This document shows positions 43,813 to 53,520 of a DNA stretch of 64,000 nt, one piece after another (within the stretch, counting starts at the first letter, position 1; every line of letters starts with the position of its first letter). Under the pieces are notes generated by a model. That model ran no database searches and had not been told where the DNA came from. It saw only the letters and a program-made list of their open reading frames with translations. Location: NCBI GenBank assembly GCA_964455285.1, contig CAYVVG010000004.1, positions 1-64,000 of the forward strand. Reading direction: 5' to 3'. The position numbers were made by a program, and so were the translations under genes. Source of the stretch: CAIVAT01 sp964455285. Its GTDB lineage: Bacteria > Bacteroidota > Bacteroidia > Bacteroidales > FEN-979.

Positions 43813-46059
43813 ATGAGAAAGTTTTTTGTTCTTGCCTTGACCCTGACCCTCTGTTTGGGTCTGCAGGCCCAGGTTTACATGCCGATCACGGATAATATGG
43901 TGATCCCGGCAAATTCCAGTATTAAATTCGCCGCAGGCAACTATGTTTTTTCCGACGTAGCGGCCAACGGGGTGATCCAGGTAAACGGGGTCCAGAATGT
44001 GATCCTCGACGGCGACAGTTGCCGTGTAAACGGGTTGGATATGGCCGGCTACATGATCATGATCACCAATTCGGCAAACATCACCATCAGGAATTTCGAT
44101 TCGGTATTTGGTTACAAATACGCTGTATACATTCTGAATTCCCAGCATATCACCATCAATGGGAATGTATTCTGCCGCAACCGGGTCGATTCGTCGGGCT
44201 GGATCGACGTGTGGGCTGATTATTCCTCGGCGCTCGGAGGCGGTGTGATGATGTACCAGAGCCGTGGGGCACACATCTACGGGAACGTCATGACCCTGCA
44301 GAACGACGGTGTGGCACTCTACCATTGCGACAGCATCCTCATTCATGATAACGATTTTTCATGGAACACCTCCTTCGGCATCCGGATGTTCTATTCCGAT
44401 ACATGCCACATCTACCAAAACAACTGCTCACATGTAAACCGGCCCTACACCGATCCGAGCGACTGCGCCGCCCTGCTGATGATCATTGCCAATGCCAACC
44501 GCGTCGAATACAACGACCTGTCTTACTCGGGCGACGGGGTCTTCCTGGGCCAGTACCAGCACTCCAATACCCCCAATAACAATTATTTTGCCTGGAACGA
44601 ATGTTCCTGGTCACCCCACAATGCCATCGAGGCCACCTTTGCCGGGGGTAATGTGTACAAGCACAACAAATGCAATTACAGCCATTACGGACTCTGGCTC
44701 GGTTACTCCTTCTCCTCCCTGGTCGACAGCAATGAGATCGTGGGTAATTACCAGTCGGGGATCGCCATCGACCGTGGTCATGCCAACGTGGTCTCAGGAA
44801 ACCTCATCAGCAACAACCCCGTCGGGATCGAATTGTGGCAGGGAACCCCCGCCACAGGCTATGCGTCGTTCTACTCTCAGGATTATACCATGACGGGCAA
44901 CACATTCGATGGAAATACCCAGGCCATCTCCTCGATCAACACGAAGCATGCGGTCATCAGCGGAAACAGCTTCGACTTCAGCCAGTCCGCCAGCCTCTAC
45001 CTGAGCGGCACCTCAGCCACCGACACCATCACCGGCAACACCTTCCGGATGCCGACCGGATACCATATTTACAACAATTCGTCCAATCCCAAGCATGCCC
45101 CCGGGAACCTTTTCGATCCGGCCGACACCGCGATGATCAGTGCGAAGATCTATGATCTGCATGATAATGCGGCAAAGGGCGAAGTGGTATGGCTGCCGCA
45201 GACGCCGGGTCCCGAAACTCCCATCCAGTCTCTGCCGCCTTGTGATCTTGCCGAGCCGCCGGCCCGCTGGTACGCCTACCCCGAAGCCGGCTACCCCGCC
45301 CCGGTGAAGATCCCCGACACCGTTCGGTTTGACAGTGCGGAAAAAAAGATCGGGGCCGCTTCGGTCAAACTGGTCACAAGCCGCGGATGGGACATGATGG
45401 TCAACTACCGGCCCGGAGGAGATTCCCTGGCACAATGGGCTCTTACCGACCAGGATACACTCTATTTCTGGGTTCGCTGCATAAAGCAACCCCAATACGG
45501 GTTCCAGTATTTCTCGGTCAGGATCGGCGACGACCGCGGAAACTATTATAAATATACCGCATCTCCCGGCTTGCTGAATGCCTCCCACCTGGTCTGGAAA
45601 CAATACAAGGTCCCGCTCTCCGGCAATACCCAGTTCGTCAGATCCACTACCGGCGCCATGTCCGCCGGCCTGGTAAATTATGTTGAGATCCATGCCGACA
45701 CCTGGGATTACGGATTCACACTGTGGGTCGACGGGGTACAGTTCGCTCCCTGCACGCCCGTCACTTCCGTGGAGCCTGTTTCCTTCCGCGATGCCGCTGC
45801 CCTTTCGGTCTATCCCAACCCCACCCCCGGAGCCGCGACCCTCTCATTCTTTATGCCGGCACCGGGACCGGCTTTCCTTGAACTGATCGATTCCAGGGGT
45901 AAAAAGGTCAGGGACTGGACATTCACCCACCTGCCCCCCGGGGAACAGAGGGTGGAGTGGAAGGATGCCTCCGCCGGATCCTGTTTGCCGGGCATCTACC
46001 TGGTCAGGCTGGTAACATCCTCCGGCACCTCCGCACAAAAAGTGATCCTGGCCCGCTGA
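43813..46059 (+). CDS. T9SS-exported right-handed beta-helix protein (NosD-like)
   Basis: A 748-aa exported protein. The signal peptide (MRKFFVLALTLTLCLGLQAQ) is followed by parallel beta-helix repeats from about residue 25 to 440 (NVILDGDSCRVNG, NITIRNFDSVFG, HITINGNVFCRN, NDGVALYHCDSILIHDND, SGIAIDRGHANVVSGN). A jelly-roll-like carbohydrate-binding-type region follows (about 490-660, VRFDSAEKKIGAASVKLV, TLWVDGVQFAPC). The C-terminus is a T9SS sorting domain (VYPNPTPGAATLSFF to LPGIYLVRLVTSSGT). Beta-helix proteins of this type often bind or cleave polysaccharides, but no catalytic residues could be assigned. The 190 bp upstream contain no clear TAnnTTTG box. Confidence 0.85.
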   Translation: MRKFFVLALTLTLCLGLQAQVYMPITDNMVIPANSSIKFAAGNYVFSDVAANGVIQVNGVQNVILDGDSCRVNGLDMAGYMIMITNSANITIRNFDSVFGYKYAVYILNSQHITINGNVFCRNRVDSSGWIDVWADYSSALGGGVMMYQSRGAHIYGNVMTLQNDGVALYHCDSILIHDNDFSWNTSFGIRMFYSDTCHIYQNNCSHVNRPYTDPSDCAALLMIIANANRVEYNDLSYSGDGVFLGQYQHSNTPNNNYFAWNECSWSPHNAIEATFAGGNVYKHNKCNYSHYGLWLGYSFSSLVDSNEIVGNYQSGIAIDRGHANVVSGNLISNNPVGIELWQGTPATGYASFYSQDYTMTGNTFDGNTQAISSINTKHAVISGNSFDFSQSASLYLSGTSATDTITGNTFRMPTGYHIYNNSSNPKHAPGNLFDPADTAMISAKIYDLHDNAAKGEVVWLPQTPGPETPIQSLPPCDLAEPPARWYAYPEAGYPAPVKIPDTVRFDSAEKKIGAASVKLVTSRGWDMMVNYRPGGDSLAQWALTDQDTLYFWVRCIKQPQYGFQYFSVRIGDDRGNYYKYTASPGLLNASHLVWKQYKVPLSGNTQFVRSTTGAMSAGLVNYVEIHADTWDYGFTLWVDGVQFAPCTPVTSVEPVSFRDAAALSVYPNPTPGAATLSFFMPAPGPAFLELIDSRGKKVRDWTFTHLPPGEQRVEWKDASAGSCLPGIYLVRLVTSSGTSAQKVILAR

Positions 46060-46135
46060 CCCCGGTTGCCGACCTGCTGACACTGCAAAAATTGCAGACC
46101 TCCCTCTTTGGCATGAGTTTTGTCATAATTCAGAC

Positions 46136-46143
46136 TAATTTTA
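46136..46143 (+). promoter_or_regulatory. Possible -7 box (TAATTTTA) before the TonB receptor gene
   Basis: One mismatch to TAnnTTTG in a strongly AT-rich 92-bp stretch, 53 bp before the ATG. No well-spaced -33. It is the best candidate for this gene but weak. Confidence 0.3.
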
Positions 46144-46196
46144 AATAGATATTTTCATAATATTGTATTTCAGATATATAACACTCTTATTAGTAA

Positions 46197-48599
46197 ATGA
46201 ATTTCTCCCGATACCTCCCCGTTTACATGGCACTCCTGTTGACCGGCGGATCCCTGTCAGCACAGACTGGCACCCTCAAGGGCAGGGTGTTCAACCATAA
46301 GAACAATGAACCGATCCCGTTCGTCAACCTGATCATCGAGGGGAACCCCACCCAGGGTGCGACTTCCGATATAAACGGGGATTATGTGATAGACCGCGTG
46401 GCTCCCGGATTTGTCCGCGTGACAGCCACGGCCGTCGGGTATAAAAAATATACATCCAACGACATTTTGGTGACCAATTCCAGGACGACCGACCTCGATG
46501 TCGGCATGGACGAAATGATCATCACCCTCGATCAGGTCACGGTGAAACCCTCGTCGGTCGAACGCAATGCCGAGGTGCCGGTTTCACTCCAGAAACTCAG
46601 CATCCGGGAGATCGAACGCAGCCCGGGATCGAACCGCGATATCTCGAAAGTGATCCAGAGCCTTCCGGGAGTGGCTTCATCTCCCTCATTCCGCAACGAT
46701 GTGATCGTCAGGGGCGGGGGACCCGGCGAAAACCGGTTCTACCTCGATGGTGTCGAGATCCCTTACCTGAACCATTTCGCCACGCAGGGCGCATCCGGCG
46801 GCCCGGTAGGGATCATCAACGTCGACTTTATCCGCGAAATCCAGCTCTATACCAGCGCTTTCCCGGTCAGCCGGGGCAATGCGCTCAGTTCGGTCATGGA
46901 CCTTCGCCAGGTCGAAGGGAACCGCGAGAAATTCGGCGGCAGGCTCAGCCTCGGGTCCAGCGACCTGGCCCTGACCCTGAACGGGCCCCTGACAAAAAAT
47001 TCTTCGCTGATCCTGTCGGTCAGGAGATCCTATCTGCAATTGCTGTTCAGCGCCCTGGGACTGCCATTTTTACCGACCTACAACGACTACCAGGTGAAGT
47101 ACAAGATCGACCTGGGAAAGAAAGACCAGCTCTCTGTCATTTCCATTGGAGCGTTGGACAAGAACAAGCTGAATACAGGTCTTTCCGACCCTGATGAGTT
47201 TCAACGCTATGTTTTGCAGTACCTGCCCGTCAACAACCAGTGGAGTTACACCTTCGGGATCGTGTACCGTCATTTCCGCACAAGGGGGTACGACACCTGG
47301 GTGCTGAGCCGCAACATGCTCGACAACGAACAGGTCAAATACCAGAATAATGTGGAGATACCCGACAGCCTCACCCTGAAGTACAATTCCAGGGAGACAG
47401 AGAACAAACTCCGCTACGAAGGCATCGCTGATCTCAATGCCTGGAAGATCAGCTACGGAGCCGGTCTTGAATATGCCACCTATTCGAACACCACATTCCG
47501 GAAGGGTTTCGACGGAGGTGACCTGACCCTGACCGATTATCGATCCAAACTGGGGATATGGAAGTGGAATGTGTTCGGGCAGGTAAACCGCAACCTGTTC
47601 AACGATCGCCTTTCCCTGAACCTGGGTTTCCGGATGGACGCCAACAATTTCTCGCGGAAGATGAATAACCTGACGGACCAGTTCTCCCCGCGGTTTTCAG
47701 CGTCTTACGCCATCCTGCCCGATAAGTTGTTCCTCAACTTCAATGCCGGGCGATACTACCAGCTTCCGGCCTATACTTCGCTCGGATACCGCAACAACAA
47801 GGGAACACTCGTCAACGACTCCCTGGGGATCCGCTACACAGGTGCCGATCACTGGGTGCTGGGAATGGAGTACCAGCCCGTGCAGAATGCCCGGATCACC
47901 GTGGAAGGATTCTATAAAGTGTACCGTAACTATCCGTTCTCCGTTGGGGATTCGGTGGCACTGGCCAGCAAGGGAACCGATTTCGGCGCCGTGGGCGACG
48001 AACCGCTCATGCCCGTAGCCAAAGGAAGGGCCTACGGGTTCGAAATGTTGCTCCGCAATGCCGATCTGGCAGGTTTCAACCTGATCATGACCTACACTTT
48101 CGTACGGAGTGAATTTACCGACCAATCGCAGCAATACATACCCTCGGCCTGGGATAACCGCCATCTCATCAATGTGACCCTTGGAAGGAAGTTCCGGTAT
48201 AACTGGGAGATCGGGGCCAAATGGCGGTTTGCCGGGGGACAGCCCTATACCCCGTGGGACCTTGAAAAATCCAGCGTGGTAAAAGCGTGGGACATCCAGG
48301 GCAAGGGATACCTCGACTATGCCGCATTCAATACCCTTCGGTTGAGATCCTTCAACCAGTTGGATATCCGGATCGACAAAAGTTTTTATTTCCGCAAATG
48401 GTCGCTGATGATCTACCTGGATGTTCAGAATGTGTTGAATTTTAAAGCACAGCAGCCTGATATCCTGGTGAATACACAGGAGGACGGGTCGGTGGTGAAA
48501 TTCATCGACGATCAGGGGGTCCCGAGGTACAAACTCCGGGCGATTGAACGATCGGCCGGCACCCTCCTTCCGGCCATCGGGATCATGATCGATCTGTAA
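46197..48599 (+). CDS. TonB-dependent receptor with carboxypeptidase-like N-domain
   Basis: An 800-aa outer-membrane receptor. It has signal peptide MNFSRYLPVYMALLLTGGSLSAQ and a carboxypeptidase-D regulatory-like domain (about 25-110, LKGRVFNHKNNEPIPFVNLII). A plug domain (about 125-250; IQSLPGVASSPSFRNDVIVRGGGP, FYLDGVEIP) precedes a C-terminal beta barrel of about 550 residues ending LLPAIGIMIDL. No SusD-like lipoprotein gene adjoins it. The neighbours are surface proteins, so it may import a product of their action; the ligand is unknown. Confidence 0.9.
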   Translation: MNFSRYLPVYMALLLTGGSLSAQTGTLKGRVFNHKNNEPIPFVNLIIEGNPTQGATSDINGDYVIDRVAPGFVRVTATAVGYKKYTSNDILVTNSRTTDLDVGMDEMIITLDQVTVKPSSVERNAEVPVSLQKLSIREIERSPGSNRDISKVIQSLPGVASSPSFRNDVIVRGGGPGENRFYLDGVEIPYLNHFATQGASGGPVGIINVDFIREIQLYTSAFPVSRGNALSSVMDLRQVEGNREKFGGRLSLGSSDLALTLNGPLTKNSSLILSVRRSYLQLLFSALGLPFLPTYNDYQVKYKIDLGKKDQLSVISIGALDKNKLNTGLSDPDEFQRYVLQYLPVNNQWSYTFGIVYRHFRTRGYDTWVLSRNMLDNEQVKYQNNVEIPDSLTLKYNSRETENKLRYEGIADLNAWKISYGAGLEYATYSNTTFRKGFDGGDLTLTDYRSKLGIWKWNVFGQVNRNLFNDRLSLNLGFRMDANNFSRKMNNLTDQFSPRFSASYAILPDKLFLNFNAGRYYQLPAYTSLGYRNNKGTLVNDSLGIRYTGADHWVLGMEYQPVQNARITVEGFYKVYRNYPFSVGDSVALASKGTDFGAVGDEPLMPVAKGRAYGFEMLLRNADLAGFNLIMTYTFVRSEFTDQSQQYIPSAWDNRHLINVTLGRKFRYNWEIGAKWRFAGGQPYTPWDLEKSSVVKAWDIQGKGYLDYAAFNTLRLRSFNQLDIRIDKSFYFRKWSLMIYLDVQNVLNFKAQQPDILVNTQEDGSVVKFIDDQGVPRYKLRAIERSAGTLLPAIGIMIDL

Positions 48600-48625
48600 C
48601 CCTTCAGGAAAGGGGATCTCCCCGA

Positions 48626-48657
48626 TTTGCATTTCCTCCCGATTTTTCGTATCTTTA
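48626..48657 (+). promoter_or_regulatory. Promoter (-33 TTTG, -7 TATCTTTA) for 48799-49959
   Basis: TTTG at 48626-48629 and TATCTTTA at 48650-48657, separated by 20 bp, near the ideal Bacteroidota spacing. It predicts a leader of about 135 nt, the longest in the window, in which no obvious riboswitch was recognised. Confidence 0.55.
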
Positions 48658-48798
48658 AGGCCATAAGGGGTTGTGTCTCCGATGACCGTTTTTCCTTTTT
48701 CTGCCCCTTGACTGCCGCACTGCCATGACAGGCAGGATCCCTTACGGCTGAAATCGCCCGGCCGTTTTCAATACATAGGATCTTAAAAACCGGATGCC

Positions 48799-49959
48799 AT
48801 GAAAAGGATCATTTTAGGGATCGCCTGCATGCTGGCTGGATATGCTGCAGGGGCCCAATCGTGTTACCCCGAGGGGGTTGTCTTCTCGAACCAGGGACAG
48901 ATCAACGGATTTCATGCTGCCAACCCCGGATGTGTCAACATCGAAGGGGACCTCACCATCAGCGGGTATAACATCACCGATCTCGATGGTCTTCACGGAA
49001 TCATTCAGGTCGGCGGGAGCCTGAGGATAGAATGCAACGAAGTGCTCGGGTCGCTTGCAGGGCTGTCGACCCTTATGTGGATCGGTGATAATCTCTATGT
49101 GGCTGAGAACCTGGTCCTGCCCGATCTGACGGGACTGGATCAGGTCTTTCAACTGGGAGGGGATCTGATGATTACGGCCAATCCTTCGCTGGCTTCGTTG
49201 CATGGACTCGAAGGAATTTCCTCGATTGTCAAGCGATTGTACATCGATGACAACGATGCCCTGGTTTCCCTGGAAGGGCTTGAGAATGTCTCTTCCATCG
49301 GGGGAGTTGTCCGGATCATTTCAAACGATGCCCTGACCAGCCTTGCCGGACTGGAGAGCCTGGCATCGGTTGGGGGTGACCTGTCGATCGGAGGCCTCGG
49401 ACACCTCGGTAGTCTTGGAAATCCTTTACTGACAAGCATTGAAGCTCTCTCAGGCCTCACATCGGTAGGGGGGGATATCGAAATCGGGTACAACGCCTCC
49501 CTTCCGAGCCTTGCCGGACTGGATAATATCGATCCCGCTACGATCGCCAGTCTGTCAATCCATGAGAACAACACCCTTTCGGAATGCGAAGTGGCAAGCG
49601 TTTGTGAATACCTGTCTTCGCCGGGTGGACTCATCATCCTCGAAAACAACGCCCCCGGCTGCAACAGCCAGGAAGAAGTCCAGGCCGAATGCCTGCTGAT
49701 CGCAGCGGCTGAACCGGAGACGGCATGCGGACCGGTCCTGGCCCCCAACCCCGCGCAGGGCATGGTCAGCCTGGTTGTACCCGAACAGATGATCCGGGGG
49801 CAGGTCGAGGTGATGGATCTGTCGGGGCGGTTGCTGACCCGTGCAAGAGCAGACGGGTACCTGATCAGGCTCGACGTTTCTTCGTTCCCGCGCGGTATTT
49901 ACCTCGTCAGGGTGATTTCTCCCCATGCTGCCTGGACAGGCAGGCTGATGAGGAATTGA
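48799..49959 (+). CDS. T9SS-exported receptor-L-domain/leucine-rich protein
   Basis: A 386-aa exported protein. The signal peptide MKRIILGIACMLAGYAAGAQ is followed by about eight leucine-rich units of roughly 24 residues (for example LTISGYNITDLDGLHGI, LVSLEGLENVSSIGGVVRI, LTSLAGLESLASVGGDLSI). These resemble the receptor-L fold known from eukaryotic growth-factor receptors. Cysteines in SCYPEG, NPGCVN, SECEVASVCEYL and APGCNS look like capping pairs. The C-terminus is a T9SS sorting domain (VLAPNPAQGMVSL to PRGIYLVRVIS). A surface binding role is inferred. Confidence 0.85.
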   Translation: MKRIILGIACMLAGYAAGAQSCYPEGVVFSNQGQINGFHAANPGCVNIEGDLTISGYNITDLDGLHGIIQVGGSLRIECNEVLGSLAGLSTLMWIGDNLYVAENLVLPDLTGLDQVFQLGGDLMITANPSLASLHGLEGISSIVKRLYIDDNDALVSLEGLENVSSIGGVVRIISNDALTSLAGLESLASVGGDLSIGGLGHLGSLGNPLLTSIEALSGLTSVGGDIEIGYNASLPSLAGLDNIDPATIASLSIHENNTLSECEVASVCEYLSSPGGLIILENNAPGCNSQEEVQAECLLIAAAEPETACGPVLAPNPAQGMVSLVVPEQMIRGQVEVMDLSGRLLTRARADGYLIRLDVSSFPRGIYLVRVISPHAAWTGRLMRN

Positions 49960-49986
49960 TCGTATTTATTTTGCCGGAGAAGGGAT

Positions 49987-50013
49987 TTTGGTATTTAGTT
50001 TTTTTATATCTTG
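49987..50013 (+). promoter_or_regulatory. Promoter-like element (TTTG, 16 bp, TATCTTG) for 50062
   Basis: TTTG at 49987-49990 and the shortened -7 box TATCTTG at 50007-50013 lie in an AT-rich gap, 49-75 bp before the ATG. Weaker than the other boxes because one consensus base is missing. Confidence 0.35.
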
Positions 50014-50061
50014 CAGCATCGCTACTGTTCCGCATACTAACCACTGCTAATCGATACTGCC

Positions 50062-51033
50062 ATGAAGTTTCCCTCTGCGGCGATGTGCCTTTGCATCCTC
50101 CTTTCTAGTCTTTTTTCCCTCCATGCAGATGCCGGTAAATGGCGGGTGAACAATGCCGGGATCCAGGCCCATTTCACCTCCCTGCAGGAGGCGGCATCCT
50201 CCGCTTCCGTCGGAGCCGGCGATACCCTCTATGTCGAAGGCTCTGCGTCAAGCTACGGCAACCTTGACCTCACCAAGAGGCTGGTCATCATCGGACCGGG
50301 TTACTTCCTGGGCCAGAATCCTGAAACCCAGGCAAACCTTGTTCCCGCGATCATCGAGTACCTTACGTTCAATACGGGTTCGAAAGGATCGGTGATGACC
50401 GGCATGACGGTCAACTCCTGGACTACTGTCCAGGATACCGCCATCACGCTGGTCCGGAACAACTTTGCCGCCATGAATGTGTACAATCCTTCCATCAATA
50501 ATAATATTTCGCAGAATGTGATCTATTCGCTGAATATATCCGGTTCGCAAGGGAATAATATCAGCAACAACCTGTTCACCAAAAGCGATGCGTATTATTG
50601 CGGCTGTTTTACGATGGGGAACAACTCCTCAGGAACGGTCCGCCACAACATTTTTTCGGGATGCCATACCGTAATGGACTGCCTCTTCGAAAACAATATC
50701 GCGACCGGAACGACCAGTGCCGGCAATAACCTCTTTTCAGCCACCGCTTCAACGGTGAACAATAACATCGGTGCCTCCGCCCAGTACGGAACCGCCAACG
50801 GGAACCAGGAGAACGTGGACATGGCCACGGTATTCCTCGGGACCGGCAGCAACGACGGGAAATACCAGCTGCAGTCAGGTTCTCCCGCGAGCGGCGCGGG
50901 TGCAGGCGGGGCCGACTGCGGCATGTTCGGAGGTTCAGCACCATATGTGCTGTCGGGGATCCCCAACCTGCCTGCCGTGGGGTATATCAACATCAACGGC
51001 ACCACCGTTACGGTAAAAGCACGCAGCCACTGA
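50062..51033 (+). CDS. Exported beta-helix-like protein, copy A of tandem pair
   Basis: A 323-aa exported protein with signal peptide MKFPSAAMCLCILLSSLFSLHADA, then KWRVNNAGIQAHFTSLQEA and the motif LTKRLVIIGPGYFLGQN. Asn-rich short strands follow (NNNISQNVIYSLNI, GNNISNNLFTK), typical of a small parallel beta-helix. It ends GTTVTVKARSH with no T9SS domain. It has the same length as, and is closely similar to, the next gene (51119-52090), a tandem duplication. Function unknown; surface or secreted structural role guessed. Confidence 0.8.
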   Translation: MKFPSAAMCLCILLSSLFSLHADAGKWRVNNAGIQAHFTSLQEAASSASVGAGDTLYVEGSASSYGNLDLTKRLVIIGPGYFLGQNPETQANLVPAIIEYLTFNTGSKGSVMTGMTVNSWTTVQDTAITLVRNNFAAMNVYNPSINNNISQNVIYSLNISGSQGNNISNNLFTKSDAYYCGCFTMGNNSSGTVRHNIFSGCHTVMDCLFENNIATGTTSAGNNLFSATASTVNNNIGASAQYGTANGNQENVDMATVFLGTGSNDGKYQLQSGSPASGAGAGGADCGMFGGSAPYVLSGIPNLPAVGYININGTTVTVKARSH

Positions 51034-51118
51034 CCTCCTGCGGTACCTGACTTTCTCCGGATCATTTCCGTATTCAGCCAATCATTAAACAGCCATATTC
51101 AAACAACGACATGAATCT

Positions 51119-52090
51119 ATGAAAAAGCTCTTTCTTCTCACCATGATCGCAGGGGTCTGCATGCATGGTCCCGCCCTGCTGGCCGCCAAATGGCGCGTGA
51201 ACAATACCGGTATCCAGGCCCACTTCACTACCGCCGGCGGCGCGGCGAATTCCCCGCTCGTATCACCCGGGGATACATTGTATTTTGAAGGCTCAACGTT
51301 TTCTTACGGTGCCGTGGAACTGACCAAGCGGCTTGTCATCATCGGACCGGGCTACTTCCTTGGTGAAAACGATTCAACCCAGGCGGATTTAAAAGTGGCC
51401 ATCATGGGAAGTGTTGCATTTTATGCCGGTTCCGACGGAACGATCGTAAAGGGGATGACCCTTGACGGGTACACATCCATTGGTGACGGGAATACGCATG
51501 TCGCCAACATCACCCTGGAAAGGAACAGCATTGGCAGTTTGAATATTTACAGGGGCACCGGCCATGTGATCCTCCGGAACTATATCAGCAATGTCAATGT
51601 GCAAAATTGTAATAATGTACTCATATCCAACAACATTATTTTCCGGCAGGGTTCCAGCGGTTACCCTTCCGTATCGATGTACACCAACGCATCCGCCACG
51701 ATCATGAACAACATCATGATGGGGCATGTGTTCATCGCCAATTCAGTCTTCCGGAACAATATCTGCACCTACAGCCCGATGCCAGAGGTGTTCACTGCCA
51801 ATAATTGTGTCATTGAAAACAATATAGGAGCTTCCACCCAGTTCGGGACCGCCAACGGGAACCAGCAGAATGTGGACATGGGTACGGTTTTCATGTACAC
51901 CGGAAGCAGCGACGGAAAATTCAGGCTGAAGCCGGGATCGCCTGCAATCGGTGCCGGCACCGGTGGAACCGACTGCGGCGTATTTGGCGGGAATTACCCG
52001 TATGTTCTATCCGGTATGGTCGGCGGGCCATCGGTGTGGTACCTGCACATGAATGGCATGGATGTCACGGTCAAGGCAAAAAGTCACTGA
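51119..52090 (+). CDS. Exported beta-helix-like protein, copy B of tandem pair
   Basis: A 323-aa paralogue of 50062-51033. It shares the opening KWRVNNTGIQAHFT, LTKRLVIIGPGYFLGEN, the block NIGASTQFGTANGNQQNVDM and the ending DVTVKAKSH. The middle strands have diverged, with different Asn-rich turns (NIYRGTGHVILRNYISNV). The signal peptide is MKKLFLLTMIAGVCMHGPALLA. It is followed after 2 bp by the five-repeat protein, so all three are probably one transcript. No catalytic motif is visible. Confidence 0.8.
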   Translation: MKKLFLLTMIAGVCMHGPALLAAKWRVNNTGIQAHFTTAGGAANSPLVSPGDTLYFEGSTFSYGAVELTKRLVIIGPGYFLGENDSTQADLKVAIMGSVAFYAGSDGTIVKGMTLDGYTSIGDGNTHVANITLERNSIGSLNIYRGTGHVILRNYISNVNVQNCNNVLISNNIIFRQGSSGYPSVSMYTNASATIMNNIMMGHVFIANSVFRNNICTYSPMPEVFTANNCVIENNIGASTQFGTANGNQQNVDMGTVFMYTGSSDGKFRLKPGSPAIGAGTGGTDCGVFGGNYPYVLSGMVGGPSVWYLHMNGMDVTVKAKSH

Positions 52091-52092
52091 TC

Positions 52093-53499
52093 ATGAGGCG
52101 CCTGCTCTTCTTTGCCCTCGCCTCTTTCCTGCTGTGTAACGGGTACGGGCAAACCATCGACCGGATGGAATATTTTTTTGACAGCGACCCCGGTTACGGT
52201 GCGGGAACTGCCCTCAGTTACAGCCCGGGATCATCCGTTACCGCCACGTTTTATGTCAATACGGCCGGTCTTTCCAAGGGGGTCCACTTCCTCCTTGTAC
52301 GGGCGAAGAATGTAAACGGGAAATGGAGTACGGTAACCAGTGCGCCGGTATGCGTACTCGATCCGGGTCCGGGGATTACGGTGACGAAACTTGAATATTA
52401 CATCGACAACGACCCCGGTTTCGGGAGTGCCACACCGGTAACCATCGCGCCGGGCACCCAGGTCCCGGCCCTGTTCCAGGTCAATGCCGTCGGACTTTCC
52501 GATGGGCTGCATTACCTGAGTGTGAGGGCCATGGATGACCAATCCCGGTGGAGCGTACTGTCCTCCTCTCTCTTTTACAGGGAGGATATCCAGATCAACA
52601 CCGCCGTCACCCGTCTTGAATACTTTACGGATACCGATCCGGGATTCGGGAACGGCACTGCACTCCCCGTGTCCTCCGGTACAACCATCACGGCCTCATT
52701 CCAGTTGGAAGCTTCAGGAGCAGGACCCGGGATGCATTTTATCAACCTGAGGGCCATGGATGCGAAAAAACGCTGGAGTATCCTTTCGTCCTTCCCGTTC
52801 GTAAAAATGCCCAATACAACAGGACTTCAGATCGATGCCATCGAATATTTCATCGATACCGATCCCGGGTTCGGCGCGGCAACTCCGTTGACGATTGCGC
52901 CCGGGCAGAATGTTACGGCTGTTTTTACTCCCGCTGTATCATCCCTGTCAAACGGGCTGCACCTCCTCTGTATCCGGGCAAGGAACCAGGCCGGAATGTG
53001 GAGTAATCTCCAGCAGTACCTGTTCTTCACGGAGCCGGCGAACCGGAGTCCGGTGGCTGCCATGGAATATTTTTTCGATACCGACCCCGGTTTCGGGAAT
53101 GCGCAAGCCATTGCCATTACTCCTTCTTTGGACGTGACCGCTCAATTTTCGCCCGATACCACCGGGCTGACTCCTTCACAGCACATGCTGGTGGTAAGGA
53201 CCCGGGATATGGCGGGCAACTGGAGCCTCATGCAAAATGCCTCTTTCGATTTAAACAGCACGGCCAGGACATGGGCCGGGACGGTAAGCGACGACTGGAA
53301 TGTCGCCGGCAACTGGTCCCCGGCAGGTGTCCCGGGATGGAATGATGACGTGCTGATCCCGGCCTCGGCTCCTTTTATGCCCGTGGTACGGAACCAGGGA
53401 CACAGTTGCCGGAACCTGGTGGTAACGCCCGGCGGTGGAGCCGTGCAAATAAGCCCAGGCTATGTGTTAACTGTGAACGGGACGATCCATCTCGACTGA
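52093..53499 (+). CDS. Exported protein with five EYFFDxDPGFG repeats
   Basis: A 468-aa exported protein with signal peptide MRRLLFFALASFLLCNGYGQ and five repeats of about 75-80 residues. Each has the pattern (M/L/I)EYF.D.DPGFG, a TA.F strand, then H.L.VRA.D..G.WS (for example EYFFDSDPGYG, EYYIDNDPGFG, EYFTDTDPGFG, EYFIDTDPGFG, EYFFDTDPGFG). The acidic DxDPG loops could bind calcium. A short C-terminal module follows (RTWAGTVSDDWNVAGNWSPAGVPG). No T9SS domain is visible. The ATG at 52093 is chosen because it opens the signal peptide. Confidence 0.8.
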   Translation: MRRLLFFALASFLLCNGYGQTIDRMEYFFDSDPGYGAGTALSYSPGSSVTATFYVNTAGLSKGVHFLLVRAKNVNGKWSTVTSAPVCVLDPGPGITVTKLEYYIDNDPGFGSATPVTIAPGTQVPALFQVNAVGLSDGLHYLSVRAMDDQSRWSVLSSSLFYREDIQINTAVTRLEYFTDTDPGFGNGTALPVSSGTTITASFQLEASGAGPGMHFINLRAMDAKKRWSILSSFPFVKMPNTTGLQIDAIEYFIDTDPGFGAATPLTIAPGQNVTAVFTPAVSSLSNGLHLLCIRARNQAGMWSNLQQYLFFTEPANRSPVAAMEYFFDTDPGFGNAQAIAITPSLDVTAQFSPDTTGLTPSQHMLVVRTRDMAGNWSLMQNASFDLNSTARTWAGTVSDDWNVAGNWSPAGVPGWNDDVLIPASAPFMPVVRNQGHSCRNLVVTPGGGAVQISPGYVLTVNGTIHLD

Positions 53500-53520
53500 T
53501 CACGACCGCCAGTTTACGGC

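Noticed and set aside
46083..46097. Hairpin CTGCAA/TTGCAG after the beta-helix gene
   Set aside because: Only a 6-bp stem with a 3-nt loop and no T-run; too weak to call a terminator.
48612..48623. GGGG-ATCT-CCCC hairpin after the TonB receptor gene
   Set aside because: Only a 4-bp stem, no T-run.
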